Assembly: GCA_016929465.1 (NCBI GenBank)
Contig: JAFGIT010000408.1
Span: 1-5,129, forward strand
Reading direction: 5' to 3'
DNA from: Candidatus Coatesiibacteriota bacterium
Lineage (GTDB): Bacteria > B130-G9
DNA: 5,129 bases
The first letter of the stretch is position 1; each line of letters opens with the position of its first letter. This document shows, in pieces, positions 1 through 5,129 of the stretch. The position numbers and the translations under genes were made by a program. Under the pieces are notes generated by a model that saw only the letters and a program-made list of their open reading frames with translations, had not been told where the DNA came from and made no database searches.

Positions 1-2275
1 CTCTGTCGCTCTCCGCGAGCCGGACCCGCATGTCGTATTCATCGCCTCCGACGCGGAACCTGGTCGCGACCTCGCCAAGCGCGGCGTTTCTGACATAATC
101 CGCGACGCGAGAGACCGAGAGCCCATGCTGCGCTGCCTTGTCTCGATCGATCTCGATTACAAGCTCCGGCTTGCCCTCCTTGAGGCTTAGGTCGGCATCT
201 CTCGTCCCCGGGACTTTTTTGACCACTTCCAGGATACGTTCGCCGTAGGTCTTGAGCACGTCAAGGTCTTTACCGAATACCCGGATAGCGACGTCGGATT
301 GATCTCCGCCGGCGCGGGTCTCTCCCGGTCCGAAGCCCATGAAGCTGAACGAGGAGCCTTTTATCGTGGGCAGGTTCTTCCGTATCTCATCCTGTATCTG
401 ATCACTCGTCTTCGTTCGGATTTCAGCGTCGTCGAGCCGGATGAAGAGCATCCCGGCGTTGACATCCTCCGCACCTGGTCCCCTTCCGTGCTCATTGGGC
501 CCGACGAAGGCGAGGACTCCCTCTACGCCGTCTATGTTCTTTATCATCGCTTCGATCTCGTCTGAGATTTTGCCAGTCTGCTCGAGTGTCGTCCCGACGG
601 GCAGCTTGAAGTTCATTATGAGCATGGGGTAGTCGCTGGAGGGCATGAATTCAAAGCCGAGCATCGTGGCCCCGAAGATGGCGAGGACAAATGCCCCGAA
701 CACGGCGAGCAGTACCTTCTTCCGATTATTGAGCGCTTTTCTTAGCAGTTTCTCATATATGGCCTTGGGTCTATCGAAGCTCCCCGCAGCATAGCCCGAG
801 ATTCCCCGCTTGAATAGAATAGAAGCGATCATCGGGACGATCGTGGTCGCCACGATGAGTGAGGAGAGCAGGGCGAGGCAGACGGTAAGCGCCATCGGCC
901 TGGAGAACTGCCCGGCTACACCCTTGATGAGCGCCATCGGCAGGAAGACCGCGATCGTTGTAAAGGTCGATGCCGTGATCGCGAGCGCGACCTGTGAGGC
1001 TCCGCTCTTAGAAGCCTCGCTTGCGCTCTTTTTCTGCTCTATATAGCGGAAGATGTTCTCGATGACGACGACCGCGTTATCGACGAGCATCCCTGCGCCG
1101 AGCGCGAAGCCGACGAGTGTCATCAGGTTAAAGGTGTAATCGAGCCAATACATGCCAATGAATGCGGTGGTGATCGAGATGGGCATAGCTATTGCAACGG
1201 TTAGCGTTGGCCGCCATCTGCGCAGGAATAGGAGCAGAAATAAGAGTGCCAAACCGGCTCCGACAAGGGCGTCTGATAGCGTCCTGTTGACCGTCGACTC
1301 GATGAATATGGCGTGGTCCAGTAGGTTCGACATCTTGATGTCTTCGGGCATGATGTCCTTCAGCTCATCAAGTGCTTTATATACCCGCTTGACGACCGAA
1401 TATGTATTGACCCCCGACTGCTTGAGTATCGCGATCATGACGCAGTCTTCGCCATTAAGGCGGTTGTAATTACGGATTTCCTTGTGTGTATCTTCGACCT
1501 TCGCGACGTCGGATACTCTGACCGGCACACCATTCTTGACCGCTATAACCGTGCTCTTGATCGGCTCCAAACTCTTGTATTCGCCGAGGGTCCGAATCAG
1601 GTATTCAGTGTAATCGCGTGGCACGTGACCGCCGGAGATGTTGACGTTCTCCCTTCTGAGTGTGGCGATTACGTCATCCAGCGAGATGTTATAGGACTTC
1701 AGCTTCTCTTCATCTACCGTGATGTTGATTTCTCGCTCGAGGCCACCCATAACGAAAGCTATGGCAACGCCCTGAAGTCTCTCAAGATAGGGCGAGACGA
1801 CGTCCTCGAGGTACTTGCGAAGCTCCATCGTGCTTGACATGCCCGTCACGCCGAGAACCAAAACCGGCTGGTCGTTCGGGTCGTATTTCAGGACGAGTGG
1901 ATCGTCTGCGTCATCAGGAAGGAATTCGGCCATCATGCTCACTCGATCGCGGACTTCCTGGGCGGCGAAGTCGAGATTCGCGTCCCAGTTGAATTCTACC
2001 ATGACCATTGATCTACCCTCGCTCGAGCTGGAGAACACTTTCTTGACGTTTTCCGCTCGGCTGACCGCCTCCTCGATGTTCATAGTTACGGTTTCTTCGA
2101 CCTCTTCGGAGGCGACGCCCTCATACGTCGTCATAACCGCGACCAGCGGATAGTCGATGTCGGGGAGAAGGTCCAGCCCTATCTGGAAGAAGGCGACCGT
2201 GCCAAAAAGCACGACTATGAGAATGAACATGCTTATCGCGACAGGTCTATCGACTGAGAAATTGGCCAGTTTCAT
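1..2275 (-). CDS. RND-family multidrug efflux pump, inner-membrane subunit (AcrB/HAE-like), C-terminus missing
   Basis: This is the proton-driven inner-membrane pump of a tripartite efflux complex. The frame is open for 758 codons from an ATG to the left window edge; family members are usually about 1,000 to 1,050 residues, so roughly the last quarter is absent. Visible in order: TM1 (about residues 11-30) followed by the typical LLPDIDYP; first porter/docking region (about 40-330); TM2 (334-352), TM3 (357-377) and TM4 (383-405) with LVDNAVVVIEN; TM5 and TM6 (about 430-480); TM7 (about 520-537) followed by FEFMPSSDYP; and second porter/docking region up to residue 758. Asp399 matches AcrB Asp407, but the next residue is Asn400 instead of Asp408. 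Heavy-metal pumps usually carry Asp-Gly there, so an HAE-like drug/lipophile pump is favoured; the substrate is unknown. The start is two bases after the MFP stop, with a good Shine-Dalgarno. The TM10 and TM11 proton-relay residues lie outside the window. No frameshift was seen. Confidence 0.96.
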   Translation of the reverse strand, partial: MKLANFSVDRPVAISMFILIVVLFGTVAFFQIGLDLLPDIDYPLVAVMTTYEGVASEEVEETVTMNIEEAVSRAENVKKVFSSSSEGRSMVMVEFNWDANLDFAAQEVRDRVSMMAEFLPDDADDPLVLKYDPNDQPVLVLGVTGMSSTMELRKYLEDVVSPYLERLQGVAIAFVMGGLEREINITVDEEKLKSYNISLDDVIATLRRENVNISGGHVPRDYTEYLIRTLGEYKSLEPIKSTVIAVKNGVPVRVSDVAKVEDTHKEIRNYNRLNGEDCVMIAILKQSGVNTYSVVKRVYKALDELKDIMPEDIKMSNLLDHAIFIESTVNRTLSDALVGAGLALLFLLLFLRRWRPTLTVAIAMPISITTAFIGMYWLDYTFNLMTLVGFALGAGMLVDNAVVVIENIFRYIEQKKSASEASKSGASQVALAITASTFTTIAVFLPMALIKGVAGQFSRPMALTVCLALLSSLIVATTIVPMIASILFKRGISGYAAGSFDRPKAIYEKLLRKALNNRKKVLLAVFGAFVLAIFGATMLGFEFMPSSDYPMLIMNFKLPVGTTLEQTGKISDEIEAMIKNIDGVEGVLAFVGPNEHGRGPGAEDVNAGMLFIRLDDAEIRTKTSDQIQDEIRKNLPTIKGSSFSFMGFGPGETRAGGDQSDVAIRVFGKDLDVLKTYGERILEVVKKVPGTRDADLSLKEGKPELVIEIDRDKAAQHGLSVSRVADYVRNAALGEVATRFRVGGDEYDMRVRLAESDR

Positions 2276-2277
2276 TG

Positions 2278-3429
2278 TTAGCCTCTTGTCCCTTTAATTG
2301 TCACTTCCTGACCATCGGTGAGCGCCCAGTTGCCCTCGATAATTACCTGTTCTTCCGGCTCGAGGCCCGAGATGATCTCGACGTTGCCGTTGTCTGCAGC
2401 GCCAACGACGATCCGTCGCTCTTTCGCGACCGATTTTTCGGCAACGTAAAGCAGTCGCTTTCCCTCAACGGTGACAAGCGCCTTGCTCGGAACGATGAGC
2501 GCGTCGTCTTTGATTCCCGTAATCAGCGTCACCCTGGCGAACATGCCGGAGTTCAGGAAGTAATCCGGGTCGTCGTTATCTACCTGGATCTGGACGTTAT
2601 ATGACCTGTTGTTGGCATCTACGCGGGGATTTACAGTTATGACCTCTCCTGTAAAGCTCTTTCCGGGGAACGCATCGAGCGTAACTCTGGCGCTCTGCCC
2701 CACGCTGACCTTACCTGAGTTCTCCTCCGGAATGCCGACATCTATCTTGACGGTCGAGAGGTCCATCAGCCAAACGAGTGGCGGCCCGCCCGCACCTACA
2801 AATTCACCCTCATTCGTCATCTTGCCTACTACCACACCGGAAAATGGCGCCCGGATTATGCTGTCGGATAGCTGTTGCTTGACTGAATCGAGCCGTGCAT
2901 TGGCCTGGGCGAGGCCAGCCTGCGCAAGTGTCAGTTTGTCCGCTGCGACGCGTTTTGCCGTGTCCACATCCTCGAAGCTCTGCTCCGACACAGCGCTCTG
3001 GTTGCGTAGCTTCAGAAACCGCTCATAGTCGCGGTTGGCTTTCTCGAGAGACACCTTTGCGACTGATGCCGATGCCCTGGCGTTCTTCACTGCCGCTTCC
3101 GCCTCCTGAACGGCGAGCTTGAAATCGGTCTGCTCCAAGACTACGAGTTCATGGTCCTTTTCGACCTTATCGCCCTCATCCACATTGACCTTAGCTACGC
3201 GACCAGGGACCTTGGTGCCCAGTTTAGCCTCCTGCGCTGCCTTTACAACTCCGGTGACCTGGATAGTCGTTTGAATCGGGCCCAGCTCCGCAGTCTGAAC
3301 CTTTACCTCTACAGGAGCGGCTTTCCTGTTATTGTTTCCATTTTGGTTTTCTGCGCCCCTATCGCACGCCTGCGTAAATAGCAGTAGCGAGACTGCACAG
3401 ACAACCATTGCTAGCCTGATGTATTTCAT
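2278..3429 (-). CDS. RND efflux periplasmic adaptor (membrane fusion protein, HlyD/AcrA family), probable lipoprotein
   Basis: This periplasmic adaptor (383 residues, near the usual 370-400) links the RND pump to the outer-membrane channel. The N-terminus has Lys/Arg, a hydrophobic stretch and FTQAC with Cys22, a somewhat loose lipobox. Asp23 follows the Cys, the +2 residue that keeps lipoproteins in the inner membrane in enterobacteria, as in AcrA. An Asn-rich linker comes next, then a first half-lipoyl segment (about 58-100, with KVPGRVAKVNVDEGDKV), a long Ala/Gln-rich alpha-helical hairpin (about 103-190), the second half-lipoyl segment (IIRAPFSGVV, 191-200), a beta-barrel (about 225-305) and a membrane-proximal domain (310-383). 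The hairpin tip (137-155) has the Arg, Leu and Ser spacing of the AcrA tip that meets TolC. ATG 3429 was chosen because it begins the signal peptide directly; a TTG at 3480 in frame would add 17 unlikely residues. It lies 70 bases after the OMF and 2 bases before the pump. Confidence 0.95.
   Translation of the reverse strand: MKYIRLAMVVCAVSLLLFTQACDRGAENQNGNNNRKAAPVEVKVQTAELGPIQTTIQVTGVVKAAQEAKLGTKVPGRVAKVNVDEGDKVEKDHELVVLEQTDFKLAVQEAEAAVKNARASASVAKVSLEKANRDYERFLKLRNQSAVSEQSFEDVDTAKRVAADKLTLAQAGLAQANARLDSVKQQLSDSIIRAPFSGVVVGKMTNEGEFVGAGGPPLVWLMDLSTVKIDVGIPEENSGKVSVGQSARVTLDAFPGKSFTGEVITVNPRVDANNRSYNVQIQVDNDDPDYFLNSGMFARVTLITGIKDDALIVPSKALVTVEGKRLLYVAEKSVAKERRIVVGAADNGNVEIISGLEPEEQVIIEGNWALTDGQEVTIKGTRG
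2282..2287 (-). promoter_or_regulatory. Ribosome binding site of the RND pump gene
   Basis: The minus strand reads AAGAGG, then six bases, then ATG at 2275. The site lies inside the last codons of the MFP gene, whose TAA stop (2280-2278) falls in the spacer. Ribosomes finishing the MFP could therefore re-initiate directly on the pump. This supports the start at 2275. Confidence 0.7.
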
Positions 3430-3499
3430 TGCCAAAAAGTCTCCCAAATAGCGGTAGCACCCCAGGGGGCAGTCAACCAAATTTCTATTTGCTAATTAA
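3430..3499 (-). other. Intergenic spacer between the OMF and MFP genes
   Basis: This is the only gap of any size in the operon. It holds a small GC palindrome, CCCCAGGGG (3460-3468), an A/T-rich stretch next to the OMF stop with a short CAAAT/ATTTG inverted repeat, and the MFP ribosome binding site. No GC-rich stem followed by a run of T is present, so I do not call a terminator, and no convincing -35/-10 pair was found. Read-through from the OMF into the MFP is the simplest reading. Confidence 0.5.
3441..3445 (-). promoter_or_regulatory. Likely ribosome binding site of the MFP gene
   Basis: The minus strand reads GGGAG 11 bases before ATG 3429. The spacing is longer than ideal, so initiation may be weaker than for the neighbouring genes. 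No better site precedes this ATG. Confidence 0.45.
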
Positions 3500-4867
3500 T
3501 TAGCCCTCTTTGCCGACTTCATAGCGGACAGAGACCAATTCCCCAATCGGCCTCCCAATCGACCGCAGAAGGCGCGCGATCGCCACGTCGTGATCGTATA
3601 GCGCCGAATAGTAGCTCATTCTCGCATTTGCTAGCAGAACCTCCGCGTCGAGCACCTCAGTGATGGTCGCGATGCTCTGAGCGTAGCGTTCTTTGCTCAT
3701 GCGGACATTCTCCTCTGCCTGCACGATGGCTCGCCTGGTCACATCGATGAGCTTTTGCGACTCCTCGACGGACAGATAAGCCTGCGTGACCTCGAGAAGA
3801 ATCCCGTCCTCCATGAGATTCAACTGGTATCGAGCGCTGTTCGTGCTCGCCTTGGCCTGGTCGAAGTCGAACTTCTGCTTTCCCCATTGCCAGATGTCCC
3901 AGCTCGCGACGAGAGATACACTCCAGTCCTCGTCACGGTCCCATGAAAGAGGCTTCTTAGTCAGGTTCTTCTCATAAACGCCGCTGATCTGGGGGAAGAA
4001 GGTGCTTCGTATCGCCTTCTCGGCCGATCTCGATATGTCGATGGAATCTCGCATGGCCACGAGCTCCGGCCTTTCGTTCAGCGCGGCTTCCATGCATGCA
4101 GAGAGCGTCATGTCGAAAGGCAGCGGGAGATGCGTCTCAACGAGTTCGACAGGTGATGAGATCTCCCGGCCCAGCGCATTATTGAATGCGGACTTCGCTG
4201 TCTCAACTGCGTTGAAGGCCTTTATTACCCCCTGTTGCGATTCGGCGTATCGAACATCGGCTTGCAGGAAATCGACCTTCGCGACCACGCCGGCCTTGTA
4301 GAAGCTATCAGCAGTCCGCCTGTGAGCCGCCATTGCAGTCTCTGTTAGCTCCGCCACGCCGAGAATCTGCTGCGCCTGCAATACTGAATAGTAGGCCTGT
4401 GCGACACCAAGCGCGACATCCTGCTTCGTCCCCTCTAGCTGCTCCTCGGCAACTGCAACACCACCGGAGGCCTGCTTGCGAGAGTAGTAGATCGCGCCGC
4501 CCATGAAGAGAGGCTGGACAACTTGAAGGCCGACAGAATACTGATACTTTTTCATGACGGGGGTCGTCATTGTCTGAGGGCCCGTCCCGAAGTCGAGGGT
4601 CGTCGACTGATAGCGGTCGTGGTCCAGGCGGGTGTAATGCCCACTTACCGTGCCGGTCGGCAGAAATCCGGTCGTGGCCGACTTGAGCTGAGATTGCGCA
4701 GCCTGCAGGGAAGCCTCGGCCTGATCGATCGCGGAATGGTTGGCGAGCGCTTCTTCAATGCTCTTCTGTAAGGTTAGAGGCTCCTCCCCTAAGACGGAGA
4801 CCGGCGAGATCAGATACAGGGCTGCCGCCAGTAGGCTAACGCACGATATAATTCCTAATCTACTCAT
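3500..4867 (-). CDS. TolC-family outer-membrane efflux protein (OMF)
   Basis: This is the outer-membrane and periplasmic tunnel of the efflux complex. It has 455 residues, normal for the family. A Sec signal peptide with a hydrophobic core (about 9-24) ends near VLGEE. The mature protein shows the internal duplication of TolC proteins. The first half has the helix QAEASLQAAQSQL (49-61), then FLP (68-70) leading to a beta strand, QPLFMGG (118-124) and YKAGVVAKVDFLQADV (190-205). The second half repeats the layout with FFPQISG (290-296), WDIWQWGK (323-330) and RYAQSIATITEVLDAEV (394-410). The usual Gly of the last motif is Ser here. No lipid-attachment Cys follows the signal peptide. The start is ATG 4867, preceded by AGGAG at 5 bases; ATG 4870 is only 2 bases from it, and an upstream ATG at 4888 would put acidic residues before the signal peptide. 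It overlaps the end of the regulator gene by 8 bases. The placement implies a dedicated channel for this pump. Confidence 0.95.
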   Translation of the reverse strand: MSRLGIISCVSLLAAALYLISPVSVLGEEPLTLQKSIEEALANHSAIDQAEASLQAAQSQLKSATTGFLPTGTVSGHYTRLDHDRYQSTTLDFGTGPQTMTTPVMKKYQYSVGLQVVQPLFMGGAIYYSRKQASGGVAVAEEQLEGTKQDVALGVAQAYYSVLQAQQILGVAELTETAMAAHRRTADSFYKAGVVAKVDFLQADVRYAESQQGVIKAFNAVETAKSAFNNALGREISSPVELVETHLPLPFDMTLSACMEAALNERPELVAMRDSIDISRSAEKAIRSTFFPQISGVYEKNLTKKPLSWDRDEDWSVSLVASWDIWQWGKQKFDFDQAKASTNSARYQLNLMEDGILLEVTQAYLSVEESQKLIDVTRRAIVQAEENVRMSKERYAQSIATITEVLDAEVLLANARMSYYSALYDHDVAIARLLRSIGRPIGELVSVRYEVGKEG

Positions 4868-5129
4868 CATCTCTCCTTTTATATCCATTCAAAAATCGCT
4901 CAACGACAACAGGCCCGAAAGACAAAAGGTCAATCTGCCCCCCGGCCATGAACCACATGAGCACATAAGATAGACACATCAGGCGAAAGACTATGGCCAG
5001 CTCGGTCAGGTCAATATCTGCCACCAGTCCGGCTGCTCTCGCTTCCTTAAATATGGGAACAAGCAACTCGAGCGGTAGTATGCCGCCAGCACGAAGCCGC
5101 TCGTATAGATTCTCCTTTACCGCCCACGC
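4860..5129 (-). CDS. TetR/AcrR-family transcriptional regulator, C-terminal part only
   Basis: The frame is open from the right edge to a TAG stop at 4862-4860, giving 89 residues of a protein that continues outside the window. These are the C-terminal ligand-binding and dimerisation helices. Seen are an amphipathic helix with LLVPIFKEARAAGLVADID, close to the 'IFKEAQAAGEL..D' pattern common in TetR proteins before their last two helices, a hydrophobic helix (LAIVFRLMCLSYVLMWFMAGG split around Cys) and a final VVVERFLNGYKR. The helix-turn-helix, normally in the first 60 or so residues, is not visible, so the family call rests on the C-terminal pattern and on the position before efflux genes. 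An internal TTG at 5066 could open a 68-residue frame, but the coding continues upstream of it without a break. The end overlaps the OMF start by 8 bases, so regulator and pump genes are probably cotranscribed. The likely role is a drug- or metabolite-responsive repressor of its own operon. Confidence 0.8.
   Translation of the reverse strand, partial: AWAVKENLYERLRAGGILPLELLVPIFKEARAAGLVADIDLTELAIVFRLMCLSYVLMWFMAGGQIDLLSFGPVVVERFLNGYKRRDDE
4873..4877 (-). promoter_or_regulatory. Ribosome binding site of the OMF gene, inside the end of tetR
   Basis: The minus strand reads AGGAG, formed by regulator codons AGG and AGA (Arg-Arg near its C-terminus). It is 5 bases before ATG 4867 and 2 before ATG 4870, which decides for 4867. 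ATG 4888 lies upstream of this site and cannot use it. Confidence 0.75.

Noticed and set aside
299-2153. Several plus-strand open frames (for example 299-565, 1152-1469, 1484-1837, 1815-2153)
   Set aside because: They lie opposite the RND pump gene, whose minus-strand frame is unbroken and gives a clear family protein. Their translations show no domain pattern and no ribosome binding context; they are shadows of codon bias.
3460-3468. CCCCAGGGG palindrome as a transcription terminator
   Set aside because: The palindrome leaves too little room for a loop, the stem is short, and no run of T follows it on the minus strand. The next gene continues the same complex.
3430-3480. Longer MFP starting at TTG 3480
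   Set aside because: It would put 17 extra residues, including polar and Cys residues, ahead of a normal lipoprotein signal peptide. ATG 3429 starts that signal directly and has a plausible GGGAG upstream.
4841-4846. Possible lipobox Ile-Ile-Ser-Cys at residues 6-9 of the OMF
   Set aside because: The pattern matches, but only about five hydrophobic residues come before the Cys, too short for a lipoprotein signal. A full hydrophobic core follows it, as in an ordinary Sec signal peptide.
4868-4888. Longer OMF starting at ATG 4888
   Set aside because: It adds Asp and Glu before the signal peptide, has no good Shine-Dalgarno ahead of it, and would place the strong AGGAG inside the gene. ATG 4867 fits that AGGAG at 5 bases.
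2275-4973. Plus-strand frames opposite the MFP and OMF genes (for example 2275-2604, 2609-3028, 4002-4301, 4523-4771) and a second minus-strand frame at 3657-3887
   Set aside because: All are covered by well-recognised coding frames of the MFP and OMF, and their translations are low in recognisable structure.
1-5129. A novel defence, mobile or RNA-based system
   Set aside because: All but about 72 bases are coding for four standard efflux-operon genes. I saw no tandem repeats, tRNA-like folds, transposase or integrase motifs, or unexplained conserved non-coding stretch.

Overview
The window is a single block of four same-direction genes on the minus strand. Together they form one tripartite RND multidrug-efflux operon. 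Reading in the direction of transcription (right to left) the order is: the 3' end of a TetR-family regulator, a TolC-type outer-membrane factor (OMF), a periplasmic membrane-fusion protein (MFP), and most of an AcrB-like RND inner-membrane pump. Both ends run off the window: the regulator lacks its DNA-binding N-terminus and the pump lacks about its last quarter.

Layout from right to left: TetR (5129 to 4860) overlaps the OMF start (4867) by 8 bases. The OMF ends at 3500. A 70-base gap follows, the only intergenic stretch of any size. The MFP runs from 3429 to 2278, and two bases after its stop the pump starts at 2275. Each downstream gene has a purine-rich Shine-Dalgarno sequence, and two of these lie inside the end of the preceding gene. 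This spacing points to one transcript with translational coupling. No promoter, operator or clear terminator is visible, so the control region is expected beyond the right edge, upstream of tetR.

How the parts work together: the RND trimer uses the proton gradient to take substrates from the inner membrane and periplasm, the MFP bridges it to the OMF, and the OMF channel leads through the outer membrane. The regulator would sense an efflux substrate and control the operon, probably including itself. The substrate cannot be read from the sequence. The TM4 motif of the pump (Val-Asp-Asn-Ala) places it with drug/lipophile (HAE-like) pumps rather than heavy-metal pumps.

The organism must be a diderm (Gram-negative-type) bacterium, since it carries an OMF and an apparent lipoprotein MFP. 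The DNA is moderately GC-rich, yet ATA, AGA and AGG codons are used freely. I cannot place it to a phylum with confidence. There are no RNA genes, mobile elements, CRISPR arrays or long repeats. I looked for an undescribed system and do not see one: this is a well-known operon type with a few details worth checking.
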